A stretch of DNA of 64,000 bases from Amblyomma americanum (GCF_052857255.1 NC_135505.1:44718520-44782519), one strand, 5' to 3'; shown: positions 1 to 11,883, counted from the first letter of the stretch. The notes: a model not told the origin generated them from the letters alone. Numbers and translations are program-made.

Positions 1-432
1 TAGTTCAAGACGGTTAACTTTATCGCTTAGCTCATTAAAGTCGGCCTGCCAATGCTGAAGCATTGAAGTCTGGCCTTCAACAACGTCTAACCGGGTCTTT
101 ATGTCGGAAATAGCTTGAAAAGCGATTCTTTGCTGGTCTTTCAGTTCAGTCACCGTCTCGGCTACCGATTTTTGCACTGTTTCCATCCTGATTGAGCGCT
201 CGCCTAAATCTTTGAGTGTATTAAGAATTTCCGCAAGAGTCTGTTTGTCAGGACCCGGATTGCACTCTACGTCCCCACACAAAAGCAATAAAAGTGAACA
301 GAAAGGCTCGAACAAGGCTCCAGGGCATGGAAGCACGACTATAAAGGCATCATCTGACTTAAAGCAGTGGTAAGGTAGTTTGAACTGGTAACTGACCTGC
401 ATGACGAAGAAGAGCGCGCGTAAGCCTCCCAT
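1..432 (-). CDS. LINE ORF1, amino-terminal part with a 2A-like motif; runs off the left edge
   Basis: Reading the minus strand from an ATG at 432 gives 144 uninterrupted codons to the window edge; a second in-frame ATG lies at 402. A hydrophobic stretch (several Leu) is followed by GDVECNPGP at 276-250, which fits the D-x-E-x-N-P-G-P consensus of 2A ribosome-skipping peptides. After it comes a Lys/Glu/Gln-rich region with heptad-like spacing, consistent with the coiled coil of a LINE ORF1 protein. 2A-like motifs at the N-terminus of ORF1 are known in CR1/L2-type and trypanosome non-LTR retrotransposons. The expected product is a nucleic-acid-binding chaperone for reverse transcription. The upstream side is a duplicated 251-bp unit. 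The start codon choice is uncertain, and the rest of the element lies outside the window. Confidence 0.7.
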   Translation of the reverse strand, partial: MGGLRALFFVMQVSYQFKLPYHCFKSDDAFIVVLPCPGALFEPFCSLLLLLCGDVECNPGPDKQTLAEILNTLKDLGERSIRMETVQKSVAETVTELKDQQRIAFQAISDIKTRLDVVEGQTSMLQHWQADFNELSDKVNRLEL

Positions 433-479
433 TCTTTCGGTGCGTCCATGCCCTATGAGTGGCGGCTGCGCAGCACATG

Positions 480-489
480 CTTTTATATG
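480..489 (-). promoter_or_regulatory. TATA-like box in the first LINE 5' unit
   Basis: On the minus strand the sequence reads CATATAAAAG, about 50 nt upstream of the ATG at 432. It is a plausible core promoter element; function is inferred from sequence and position only. Confidence 0.35.
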
Positions 490-801
490 GTGCACAGTGG
501 GGACTGTCGATGATCCTGCGGCTGCGATAGACTGTGGCAGGACGTGATGAGGCAGGAAATGTTGAAGCTGTTCATGTCGGCAAGTTGTCAACCAGTCGCA
601 TCCTGGTGGAGCGGCAATACTGGATGCCCCTGAAGCAGAGGCGTTGATGGCGAGCGCGCTCAAAGGATGCACTTGGCCATGGTCCACCCAGGCGGCAGCC
701 GGCCGGAAAGAAGAGCAACTGCATGACGAAGAAGAGCGCGCGTAAGCCTCCCATTCTTTCGGTGCTTCCATGCCCTATGAGCGGCGGCTGCGCAGCACAT
801 G

Positions 802-811
802 CTTTTATATG
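802..811 (-). promoter_or_regulatory. TATA-like box in the second LINE 5' unit
   Basis: The same CATATAAAAG motif is kept in the second copy of the duplicated unit, 322 bp from the first. If the units act as monomers, each could initiate transcription. Confidence 0.3.
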
Positions 812-971
812 GTGCACAGTGGGGACTGTCGATGATCCTGCGGCTGCGATAGACTCTGGCAGGACGTGATGAGGCAGGAAATGTTGAAGCTGTTCATGTC
901 GGCAAGTTGTCAACCAGTCGCATCCTGGTGGAGCGGCAATACTGGATGCCCCTGAAGCAGAGGCGTTGATG

Positions 972-1576
972 AGGCGTTGACTCAAGTTATGGGCCCACCT
1001 TGTAGACGGCTTAGGAGGAATCGCATTCTTTATGGGTTTCGGTTCTTGAGTAGGAGGCAGTAGCTGCGAGGGTTTAGGTTAGATGAGACAGCAAAGATAA
1101 TGGAAGGAGTAGAGAGCAATGTTGGCCTTTGAGTATTTATGTGGTGTTGACTTGCGTGAGCCAATATCATTGAAACTTTTATACATGAAAACTTTAACAA
1201 TGTGGCCTACAATTTTCCCTACTGTTTGGTTTTGCAAGCCATGCCAGGGGAGGTTTTTCCTTCCAAAAGCAGCCATATTTGTAGCATACAGCAATGAGTA
1301 TTTCTATGAATGAATTGCTGTTTGCATACAAAGATCCACAAGCGCCATATAGCCATAGCAGCAGATATACCACGCAACTATCCTACCTTCCTCCTGCTAT
1401 GTGATAGCTTGTCAGACTTGCATGCAAGGCGGTGACGGGGCTGTATGTCTGTTCCCACCGAGTCATGTGCTTAAAACCGTACATGTGCAAATGAAGTGTA
1501 GTTATGTGGATTTGCCACATAATATTTGTGCAAGCATTCACACAGCATTCCTGTTTCATTCAGTCGTAGGCACCGT
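972..1576. other. Unassigned spacer
   Basis: AT-rich sequence with short overlapping open frames on both strands and no recognisable domain, repeat or RNA structure. Confidence 0.5.
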
Positions 1577-4500
1577 TTATTTTGGTGCCTCTCGCAGCCT
1601 ACGAAGCTGTTCAAGTTTGATTTGTTTTTCAATTTCTAAGATTTACAATTCCAATTTATTTTCTTTATATCGAGGAGTTTTTCTCCTGCCGCTCTTGCAG
1701 AATACTGTTGTGGTCCTCTCGCATCAGCTGCAGACGCAGTCCATGCTCTTCGCGCAGTAAGACCGCTCTATATTCGTTCTCATCTGCCAGAGACCTTTCT
1801 GAAATGGCCATACGCCCTCTTGGAGCCCTGCCAGTATCACCGATGGCCACTGCTTCAGCAGTGGTGGAGCCAGCGGCAGCTCCAGAAGCAACTGTAGCAC
1901 TCCTGCAGCTATGCTGGAAGCATCAGCAGGTTGCACAGCAGGGAAAAAGTGATGGCTCTCCTGCTCAATTGCTTCTGGAGTTGCCCCACTCCTACCAACC
2001 GAAGCCGCTGGTGACTGCAGCTCATCCACAAGCGGAGGTTGCCAGTCGTCTTCTGTAATAAAAAAGGTAAAAATTAGTTGGACAAACCTAAGCTTACAAC
2101 ACATTAGCTGTCTGTCTCAATAACACATATTGTTGGGTCAATTGGTGAAGAGTCATTATAAGGAAAGCTTTATAATGTTCTTTTATAAGGCACCACTTGC
2201 CCTTCTCAGCGCCAAATAGCTGCCATTGTTTCTGGGGGCCCCGGTTTAGTCGTTCTGTTTTGTTTTGCCATATTCCTCACCTTTCACTCTGAATTATGCC
2301 TGATGACCTCACTTTATTTTTTTTCTGCGTATACGGTAGTGATAGTCAAGCAGGCTCAGAGTTTTTACACATGTGGTTATCCTCTAACTCTGCACCTGCA
2401 GCTTTTTTGTTCTTTCATTGGGTTTCTTTTTAATTTTAGTATATTTGCTAGTTTACACTCGTGTGTCCTCTGGCCCAGGGAGCCAGTTATACGCCCTTTC
2501 TTTTCTCAAAATTATCAGCGTCTAGAACTTTGTCAATGCCAATGACCGCCGACAGCTTTGACTTTGTATATCCTGGAGTAGCTGAGCTAACCCACTTTCA
2601 TTTTTTTTTTTTGCAAACGTTTCCTTGTAGAGCCTGCCTGCCTGCTTCGCCGCATATATGCAACACCAATGCCAAGGTGAGGCATACAAGAAAGGTGACA
2701 AATACTGCAGCCTGAGCCACAGCCGATAATGGGCATATGTAAGCTACAGTAGAAAGCTGCTGTTTCTCGTGTATTAATACAGGAGTCCTGAATCAGAAAA
2801 TGTCTGAACACTGTTTCAGTGTTGTTGTATTGTATCGGCAGTGCCATTCATATAGCTAGTACTGCAACCTCGTGTCTGTCTATGTAATATAGTGCATTGT
2901 AAAAATAAAGTATGCACAAGTGACAACTGAGTGTTGTGTTATGCAACAAGTTTCTACTGTTGACGTTACCTGCATAAATATTACTGTAAAGTTTTATTGT
3001 GCGCACACTGCAGCAACTAGTGCTGCTTTTCAGTCAGCACTAATAAGCACGTTTGTAGGCAACCTAATTAGGGGCTACAGAAAATATGCGCTTCGAGTGA
3101 AACCTCTGCATTTCAAAACTAACAATTTCCTTGAAACTAGCAGCCCAATTCGAAAAGCTTTGAGCATTATACATAGGCAAGCTGCACCATTATTAACAAC
3201 AAGAATGTTGTTACCTTATCCCTGGAGCACCATCATGCACAAGTGCATACAAATATGAAAATTTATGTGAAGGAGTGCATGCATAATGAAACTGCATTAA
3301 AGTTGGCATTCGTTTAAAGTGAGGCAGGAATGGCAAACAAGACTAAAAAACATCATCATTAGAGAATATCATAATGAATGCACTTCAGGTTGCAGCACTG
3401 AACGCCTGCTCCCTCGGTGTCCGACGGTTAACCAACTCCTCGCCTTCCACTACAGGAACACAGCATACCACTCACATGAATGTAGGCCGTCAAGACAAAA
3501 TGCCTTCGGAGTGCTGTCCAACAACATGCACCTTGGAGCAGGTCATCCTTTCGCAATGTCAACGAATGCAGCCTTTATCTGCACAAACATTCAGCCAACC
3601 ACTTATAGAGCAGCTTTCCACAGTGTTGTATTAAATAAGATTTTTATAATTTGTTGTAGATGAACCGTAAACTCCTCATAGCAGGTTCAAGGGAATAAAA
3701 AACATTGAAACAGCGTCAAATGTGACAGTACACGCTGCCGCTGTCATCAAAGGAATATAAAGAGGGGAGTGCTGTTTTCCTACAACATGCAAAGTGCTTT
3801 CTTTACCTGCGTAATGGAATTCTGCATTGCCTGCTCCATCCACCATTGGCTGCAACATCCGTATAACAGGCAAACTTGCCACTGGTGGCAGGTCGATGAC
3901 TCCATCAGAGTCAGTCTGGTTGCCTGCCCTGGTCATGATGTGGCTGGCAACAGCAATCACTTGCTCACTTTGAGCGCTGACAGTGCATTGAGCTGACCCT
4001 CCTCCTGAAAATAAAAAAGACACCGCACACAGTGAAGCTACTCTTAATTTAAAGACAATGTGCCATTAAAATATTTAGTTCATGATGTGCCACACAAAAG
4101 CAACCAAAGGCACAGCAATGCATGCAACTGTGTGTTAATTTCGTTACGTTTTTGTGTCACCCGTCCCAGCAGTGTCAGGAATGAGTAAAGGTAGGCAGCT
4201 GTATGTACAGCCTTCCGGATTTTCAATAGTACCAAGCAACTGTCAATAGCGCGGCAAGTTTCCTCATGAACATGAAGGTCGTCTGTGCGGACACCGTCTG
4301 ATCTACGGTGCACCCAGTGTGTTTTCGCGGCGCGATAGTATGCGAAGGGTACCAACTCCGAGCAAAATCGTCCGTTTACAGTTCGCTGCTGGCCTGGCAC
4401 GAGCCCTCCGTCCCACTGCACTGCCCATTCATCGTCGTCTTCTATGCAGCAGAAATCGAATGCCTTCGTACTGACTTGAATGTAGCAAACATTCTCTGCA

Positions 4501-5084
4501 GTTTTTAAAAATTACGGAGGCTGTACAGGATACTGCTTGTGCATTATTTACACAATTAACGCAGGTCGCATTTATCTGCGTTTGTAAATAAAGAAGAGTA
4601 CACTGCACCAAAACGTTATTATGTGCCCATTTACGTGTTATCACACTGTTCCTAAAAAACTATGCATTCCAGTACACGCTGCTTACGCAGACCCAAGTAG
4701 AATAATCATGCCCTTATCCATGGCATACAAAGAATGCAGGAACAAGCATTTGTAAACGGCCTGCAAGCCACGCTCACCTGTCTTGTGGCGATCTCTCTTC
4801 TTCCTCGCGCCCTCCTCCTGCGACTTTTGTTTCATATTGCCCCAGCATTTCTTGAGCTGACTGGGGTCACCTCGGGCCACCCCGTGATTGCTGTTGAACA
4901 GCCCGGCAGTTTCCTTCCAGGTGGCGTTTTTTTTCCCTGCGACGACACAACAGTTTTTTTTGCACTCTAGTATATGCCGACATGCATTAACCAAACACAT
5001 TAACAATTCCTTTTCCTCGAAAGTGAAACGAGGCGCTGGTCTCCGCTGGGAGCAGGAGTCTTCTTGCGACGATTGCTCAGACAT
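1577..5084 (-). pseudogene. Three-exon Myb/SANT-like DNA-binding protein, degraded at its C-terminus
   Basis: Exon 1 (5084-4778) encodes a Myb/SANT-like domain of the Zeste/NAIF1 type: an F-T-x-E-E-K start, conserved W in WKET, and the QLKKCWGNMK helix. Its donor is CAG|GTGAGC. Exon 2 (4004-3807) has a TTTTCAG acceptor and a CAG|GTAAAG donor. Exon 3 (2052-1577) has an ATTACAG acceptor. All junctions are phase 1 and join in frame. In exon 3 the frame must shift near 1815-1910 to reach the Glu/Arg-rich coiled coil (REEHGLRLQLMRED), shift again near 1675, and pass an internal TAA before the LEIEKQIKLEQLRRLREAPK end at 1577. Such proteins bind DNA and are often transposon-derived. The two frameshifts and the stop mark a pseudogene of about 325 codons. 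An in-frame GTG precedes the ATG at 5084; I chose the ATG. Confidence 0.72.
2461..2600 (+). repeat. Dispersed repeat, copy A
   Basis: This segment, inside the second intron of the Myb/SANT pseudogene, matches 35030-35160 at many positions (shared blocks around CGCCCTT, CAAAAT, GTCAA, and the GCTGAGCTAA end). It is a fragment of an unclassified interspersed repeat. Confidence 0.55.
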
Positions 5085-6451
5085 CACTGATATTTTCCTG
5101 CCGCGATTCGAACTAAGGTGAACAGAGCGTGTGCAGGAAAGACTTGCCAGTAGCTACAATGGCACAAGAAAGAAAAAGCATGGGGAAAACTTGCTATAGC
5201 TAAACTAGGATTGGCGCAATGTGGAGCACGTTGCCAGCCAAAAACGTCAATCAAGCTGAAGCAGCGGGTAGCCCTGAAATGTAGTTTTTATTGTTAGCAA
5301 TTTTCTGCAGAAGTCACTCACACCTAGTGCCTGTTTATGACGGCTGAACGAAATGCGTTATTTTATAGGAGCAAAATGGGCGTTATTATAATAGATTGTT
5401 CAATACTCTCATCCCCAGACGAGCAATGCGCCCTCGCTTTCAAGCACGCGCTTAACTTGACGAAGCAAGTCAGGTTGAGCATCTATGAAACACGAAATTC
5501 AACGTGGCCGTTGTGAAGCCGCCTTGGTGCTTCGACTCGACTTGCCGTAGTTGAGTCGAAGCGCGATGCAAGTTAGATTTCTGAATTCGAGGGTTAGGCG
5601 TATCGAAGAAGAGGAGGGCTTCGAAAAACACGTCCGCTCTCTTCGAGCGCCTCAACCGAACCCCCGAGCCTGACGGCGACGAACGCGTTGAAGGCGGACT
5701 TCCTTCGAATATATTTTCGTTCAAATGAAATGAAAGAAGTGAGGGGACAGGAAGAGAGGTTAGGGAGAGGACTTTCTATTTGTGTTTTTTAAGAAAGGGG
5801 AGGTTCCCCTTAAATAGCTTTAGAATCAAGTTGCCGGAAGGACATGAAAGTCACTGTATAAGAAGAAATGAAAATGCAGTGAGAACACAAGGAGCAAGTT
5901 TAGACAGGTTCCGTGCAGGGGAAGACATCATGGTACCTTTTCGATATGTGCCCTTTACGCCCGTTTTTAAAAACTGATCGGAACCGTCTCGAGTTCAGGT
6001 TTGCACAGAATACCCCTCTCAATTTCTGAAACGATTAAAATGGAGGGCTGCTTACTCATCTCTCTTCACGCTAACACCCTGTTTTGGGTAGAGCAGGAAG
6101 TGAAAACCAGTCTGTGAACGAGTGTTTGTCTGAAAGCAAATTTTTGTAAGTCAATTTGTCTGGAATTTTGAAAGTTGAAACAGATAATTCTCCTTCACAT
6201 ACAGCCTTTTAATTTCTTGCTCTGCCAAGAGAGGGAGAGAGAATCAATCGTCTTCCATTTTAATCTTTATATAAAAGAAGAGAGTGATGCCCTTTAATCT
6301 CAGTGAACCTAATGCCCCACAGGTTACCACCAACTTTCAAGATCAAGTGTAAATGGCAGTCGCCAGGTACAATTGTGCACCATTGTACCTGTCTCGACCT
6401 GTTCCTATTGGTCACAGCGCCATGCTCTGCACACAAAAGGAGAGAAAGCGC
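5085..6451. other. Unassigned spacer upstream of the Myb/SANT pseudogene
   Basis: Only short frames in both directions. It includes the presumed promoter side of the minus-strand pseudogene and purine-rich tracts near 5730-5780 and 6230. No domain or repeat is recognised. Confidence 0.45.
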
Positions 6452-6508
6452 GTATACTTGGTGCCTCGATGCGCGCCCGCTCTCCGCATCGAGGCACCCT
6501 AAGTATAC
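6452..6508. repeat. Near-perfect hairpin, 22-bp stem and 11-nt loop
   Basis: Arms 6452-6473 and 6485-6508 are reverse complements except for a 2-nt bulge in the second arm; the loop is 6474-6484. The outer ends read GTATACTT. The stem length would suit a small-RNA precursor or a transposon foldback tip; nothing in the sequence decides between them. Confidence 0.8.
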
Positions 6509-7274
6509 TTATTGTGGATAAACTCGAGACCAGTGCTGGTACAGGAGGCGGGCTCAGCGCCCTAGAGTCCGTAGAAATTTTGGATTCACTGGAACTTCTG
6601 GCTACCAATTGTGTCCTTTCAACAACTTCCCTCTCATACAGATAAAAAAGAGTCTTCCCTCTTCCTTTCCGCAAAAGACTGCGGAAATTGGAACTAGGGT
6701 TTTCGTTTGAAAAATATGTTCTATATTCCAGAGGGTGCTACTACTCGGCAAGTTGTCAACTGACCACTTGCGGATAACAGTGCTCCATCGCTTCCGGAAA
6801 GCTTGTTATCCAACTAAAACGTCTCTAACCCAAACGACGCACTCACATTCTTCTTAGAAGGAAAACTCCCGTTGGTCGCGCGCTGTCTGCAGCAGAGGCT
6901 AGGCACGAAGAGGAAAATGGCTTTGTCACCGTTCCGTGTTGTGTGGGTTGTACATTGTTCGGGATACACGTGCAGAGGGTTGAATGAAGGAAGTTAGAGC
7001 GCCGGAAGTTAAAGCGCAGGTGCGATGAATATTAGCGCCAGGAAGAAAAAGCCACGGTGTAAGAACGGCGCGGGCGCGCCGCTACGAAGAAAGGAGGTCG
7101 GAGCATTCTGCTTACACGGCGGTCAACAGAGCGCGCTATTGACTGTTCCCCGGGTCTCCCGCTTTCGCCTTCGCGCCATTCGATTGTTTTTGCGTGCTTC
7201 GGCTTGTTCCTGCTTTCACGCGCGCGTTTAGTAAAATCTAACTCTCGGATCGACTTATTCTATGCTGCAGTGCG
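6509..7274. other. Unassigned region upstream of the P-type transposase
   Basis: GC content rises toward 7000-7250. This could hold the 5' end and promoter of the THAP/P-type transposon, but I could not find a terminal inverted repeat matching downstream DNA. Confidence 0.35.
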
Positions 7275-10200
7275 ATGTTGAAGTGCTTCGTGCCATTTTG
7301 CAGCAGCGGCTACAAATCGTGTAAGGAGAGGTACTCGCTTTTCAAGCCGCCCCAGGATGACGCAAGGCTCGAGGCGTGGCGGCGAGCAATACCTCGCAAG
7401 GACCGTGTACTACAAAGAACAGATCGTGTTTGCGAAAGGCATTTTGCTCCCCACTTCATCTTCAAGACGTGGTCAGCTGAAGTTGATGGCCACGCGTTAA
7501 TGTCTGGCAAGAGAAGAGCGGTCCTTACAAAAGACGCCATTCCAACTATTTTCGAAGGGGCGCCGAGCTACCTTTCAACACGGATCAAGAGCCCTTGCAA
7601 GACAGCGAAGCGACTATCTGGTCGCGCAGATTCTTCTTTAGCCTCTCAACAGAGCAGCAGCGTAGTTGGATCAAGGCTGCTCACCGACACGACTCAACCT
7701 GTGGCCTCTTCCGATGAAAGCGACTGCGTTGCGAAGTCCTGCGAGGCCTCGTCGTTTGCAACACTCTTCAATGAAGCGGGCAGCATTTGCTTACCTCAGC
7801 ATTCATGGGCAGCACATCGCGTCTACGTTGAAGGGGTGAGAGACATTGAGTTTATTGACGCACAGGTAATACACAGGCAAAGGGACGGTTCTTCAGTAAT
7901 TTTCACTAAAAAGACTGCGTGTGAAGAGTGACATCACAGTTGAGGTGCATGTGTTTGGCAGGCCAATTGATTGTGCTGCTGTTGGTGTAAGTTCGTTTGC
8001 TACGTCGCCATCTGATATCGAATTCATGCTCAAAAACATTGATAGCCTTAACGTGTGCCGGGGAGGGCCAAGTTTAAAGGACTTCCCGAGTGTGCATCCG
8101 GAGTGTGCTTCGGTAGACTCCCAGAATACCTGGAGGCTCAACAAGTGCCTACAACTATTGCCTGGAGGAGCCATATGTCATCATTGCAGCGGTCTCGCTG
8201 ACACCTTGAGGTTGCACCCCGACCGCCAAGCTGCGAGAGCGAAAGAGGAGCCACAATGGAAACGCATCAGGCTTTCCGTGCAGCCTTCCCAGCAGGAAAA
8301 GCTCAAACCATTGCGCCGGGAAAAATCAGCGCTCCAGCAGTCACGAGCGCGACTTATTAAGCGCAACAAACTCTTGATCAAGCAGATACAGGACACCAGG
8401 ACAGAGCTAACAAAATTCCAGGATGAAGACGTCAAAGATAAACTCCAGGCACTGGATATGCCACCAGCGCAGCTGCTTTCGTTAGAGGAATGCATTTCAG
8501 CTCATAAGAGCACAACAAAAAGAAACCGGCGATACGCAGATGACTGGATTCTCTTATGTCTCCTTCTACACATACGCAGCCCTGCTACGTACTCTTTTTT
8601 GCGAAGAAACGACATTTTGCCTTTGCCATGTGTTAGTACTGTTAGGAATTACATCAGCATGGTGGGCTTGAAATGTGGTTTCGATAAAAACTTCTTCCAA
8701 GCCTTGAAGATGAAAGTCTCTAAGAAAACTGCCTTTCATCGCCGAGGAATGCTGATAATGGATGAAATTCAAGTGAGGAAATAAATTGCTGTAAACTAAA
8801 GAAAGATGACCTACGCTGGTCTCGTCGATCATGGGGAGAGAGAAAATCAAAGCAGTGAGCTGGCGGATCATGGTCTCGTTTTTGCTTTTTCTCCTTTTGG
8901 AGAAAATTATTTACAGCCGGTGGCTGTGTTTGCATCGAAAAGGTCAACAAAGGGAACGCTCCTTGCTCAGCTGTTGATTCAGTGTATTGTACAGTTAGAG
9001 AAAGCCGGCTTGTTTGTCGGCAGAGTTGTGTGTGATGGCGCTTTCACGAACCGCGCGATGTGGAAACAGCTCGGCATCAGTGGTATACTCTGGGGGGGTT
9101 GAATGGGGAGATAAGTACGTTCTCCCCACTCAATCGCGGCTGACATGGTTCAAAGCCGCCCGGACCCCACCCCGTGATCGCGTACGCTACCGAGCGCTCG
9201 CCGACCACGGTGGGCCTTGCTCTGGGGAAACAAAGGAACGACACATTACGAGTACGGGAGCCAGTCTCCCCGTCGCTTCCTCGCCCCGCCGGCGAAGAGC
9301 GGAGCCGCGAGCGACACGTCCGCTAGGGCCGACGATCCCAGCCGAAGCCCCCCTGCCCCATCTCCCGCGCGCGGGCTTTGGCAGTCTCCGCGCAGCGATG
9401 CTGGCGCCCTCTCTTGCCAGTTGATGTAATTCCCAAGGGAATGCGCTCAGCCTCTAGGTGAGACCGCCGCTGCACGGTGCCTCGCGGGACAGCAAACTCA
9501 GGGGGCTGCAGGGCAGGTCCCCACAATTCGGACAAGTGGTTAACTGCTTTGAGCACCCAATGGACACTTCAAGAAAGGTATACGTTTCTTCCGACGCACC
9601 CAGTCGCTCTAAGTGTATTAGGAACCGTCTGAACGACAAGAAAGTTCTCAAAAAAGATGGCCACTTTATTTGATGGTCGTGCTACGACGCTGGGTTTGTT
9701 GCCGACAGCAAGAACACTGGGGCGCTTCGAGTCTGCCCAAAGCTTATTTACAACCATGTAAACCCGTCGAACATGCTGAAGATGAGGGTAAAGCTGGCCA
9801 CACAGCTTTTCAGCAATTTTGTTGCCAAAGAAATCATGTTTTATGCACGCAGAGGTGCGCCAGGGTTCGTTGATGCGGAACCGACAGCTAAATTTACACT
9901 TTTTTTGAACGACCTGTTTGACGCTCTAAACCGCCGATACCCTGCAGAGGGCATTCGACCGGAAGCAGAGATTTCACTACTATCCAAACTGCATCTGAAT
10001 GGCTCGAGGCATGGAAACAACAGGTTGTAAACGGTGACATTCCAAAAGTCCTCTTTTTGACCCAGTCGACTGCCGAAGGTTTGCGCGTGACGCTGAATTC
10101 TGTCCAACAACTTTCTACGTACCTTCTAAAAGACTGCGGTTTCAAGTAAGTGTTGTCGGCCAAAATGAGTCAGGACCCATTAGAATGTTTTTCGGAATAA

Positions 10201-10925
10201 TCAGACAGGAGGAAGATCAATATGAACATTCGACCTTTCCCACATTCTTGCAGTTACACCGCATGCTAAGCATGTATTCTTTGTTAAAACCTCCGCAGTT
10301 TGAAAACTGTGCAGCGCCTGATTAAAGTCAGGCTGCCGTTGTTACTCTGGCGGATTTAAGAGCGGTATATCAGAGTTCAAGTATGGAACAGCCGATTAAA
10401 CTGCAAGAATTGAAGCAGAAGCTTGATTGGCTGATCGAAGAAGCCAGCTGGGAATGTGGTGACATATTTGATCTAAACGACTGTGACGCAGACGTTGTAG
10501 ACTGCATTGTATACTACGTCACTGGCTTTGTCTCAAGAATACTCGCAAATGAGGCCTCTTGTGCGATTTGCAAGGAGGCGCTTGAGGGAACAAAAGGGAT
10601 CGCAAACGTGTCTGAAGCCGACCTGGTGAATTTAAAAACGAGAGGCAGGCTGACGCACCCGAATATGCATCTTTTTGATCTCTTCAAATACTTTGGGCAG
10701 AAGGTTGAGAAATATGCGAGTGACAGGCATGCGTTCGATAGGACAATTGATGCCGTTCTGGAAACGTTCCAGTTTACATTTCCATGCAGTCTTCACAAAG
10801 AAGACCTGCTTGCGAAATTGATCCACTACTACGTGTGCTTGCGTATGCGTCAACACTGGAGGCAGTTGAAAGGCCAGAAAGGCAAAAAGAGCCAGCACTT
10901 GCGAAAATTGTCAAAAGTTGTGTGA
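7275..10925 (+). pseudogene. THAP-domain P-element-type transposase, broken
   Basis: The 7275-7931 frame starts with a THAP zinc finger: C4-x4-C9, W35, C53-x2-H56 and IPTIF at 89-93. The frame continues at 7921 in another phase with a Lys/Arg/Gln-rich coiled coil, then the transposase core (CLLLHIRSPATYSFLRRN; DEIQ as a candidate catalytic acid) to a TAA at 8782-8784. Two in-frame stops separate it from 8806, which keeps VCDGAFTNRAMWKQLGISG. After a GC-rich insert (9095-9523) homology resumes with NCFEHPMDTSRKVYV, then NPSNMLKMRVKLATQLFSNF near 9760, then SQDPLE near 10175 after another stop and before a frameshift. The THAP9-like C-terminus is at 10383-10925 (VDCIVYYVTGFVSRILAN). P-type transposases cut and paste DNA using a GTP cofactor. 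At least three stops and several shifts make this copy inactive. No terminal repeats were found. Confidence 0.88.
9095..9523. other. GC-rich insert interrupting the P-type transposase
   Basis: Transposase homology stops at 9094 and resumes near 9524. The intervening ~430 bp is GC-rich with no recognised protein. Its left end forms a 13-bp stem (9099-9111 with 9121-9133, one mismatch, 9-nt loop). It could be a solo LTR or other non-autonomous insert. A clear target duplication is not visible. Confidence 0.5.
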
Positions 10926-11883
10926 GGCCGTGGTTCGAAGCGACTGCATGAGCGCTGAAATTTACTTTGCCGTGCCATATTTTCCCTCACTTTATTCTCC
11001 CACATTAACCAGTTCTTTCCGGACTTGTGCTTCTCTCTTAATTGTTAATCAAATTTCTAAGAGCATTGACTTTCATGCAGTGAAGCGTCTTCATGATCTT
11101 TGCAGGGCGAGTATGGATATACATCAGGTTATCGGAATATCACGCTAACATCCGAGGCGGTGCGCACGTGTATCTTATCGGCATTGGTATGGGTCTTTTC
11201 CTTGCACAGGGTAATGTTCGGCAATATCTAATAACTGGAAGAGTTAGTACGAAGCCTGAAATGCGAAATAAGACAGGGTTTTATTAAACGCATATGCATG
11301 CCATCAACGCCACGTCGCGCTAGCCCCTCGTATAATGATTTCCAGGCTTTGTTTAAAAGAGGTGAAATGTTTTTTGTGTAAACAAAGGACACTTTACACC
11401 CGCAAAGTAGAATACCAGAAGAGGAAATCTTAAGGCCAGTTAACCACGCAGTTCAAGGAAATACAGGCCCAACGCAACGTATAGCGGTCGCGCCGGTGTG
11501 GCCCGGTCGCTCGCGGAGCGGGGAAAAGTTGACCGCGCCATCTGTCGGCTGCCTCCAGGAGTAGAATGTTATGACAGGGAACTGGGCGCGGGCGTTCTCT
11601 CACCTAAACTACTCTTACACCGTGGAAAAAGCAGCCCAGCCAGCAATATGGCGGTACGTGGCAAGAAGAAAAAGAGAGAGAAGGGCATTAGGAGGAGAGA
11701 AAAATTATGAATGAGAAGTGCACCCTTCCTTGCGTCTGAAAAACACTTCTATCGCTGACATGCTGAGTTAGAATCCCTTTGGAATGCAGCCCTTTTGGAA
11801 TGTGCTGTTTTATGGACGCTCCTATATCGATCTTTTCACACTGCACTCCTCTCTGGGGGTTGCAGACGAGTTAATAGACAGTA
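10926..11883. other. Unassigned spacer
   Basis: Downstream of the P-type transposase. Short frames only; a GC-rich patch at 11480-11600. No terminal repeat or gene recognised. Confidence 0.45.

Larger units (their letters stand above)
399..971 (-). repeat. Duplicated 251-bp unit at the LINE 5' end
   Basis: Positions 399-649 and 721-971 are direct copies 322 bp apart, separated by a 71-bp spacer. I count three mismatches in 251 bp, so about 99% identity. The copy at 399-649 contains the first codons of the LINE frame read on the minus strand, so the pair sits like tandem promoter monomers upstream of ORF1. Crossing from one copy into the other also creates a spurious 137-codon frame at 572-985. 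A recent local duplication is the alternative explanation. Confidence 0.85.

Noticed and set aside
572..985. 137-codon minus-strand frame
   Set aside because: It is created by crossing between the two copies of the duplicated LINE 5' unit, which lie in different phases.
9095..9523. Ribosomal spacer or rRNA fragment
   Set aside because: The GC content and hairpin suggested it, but I could not match it to any conserved rRNA segment.
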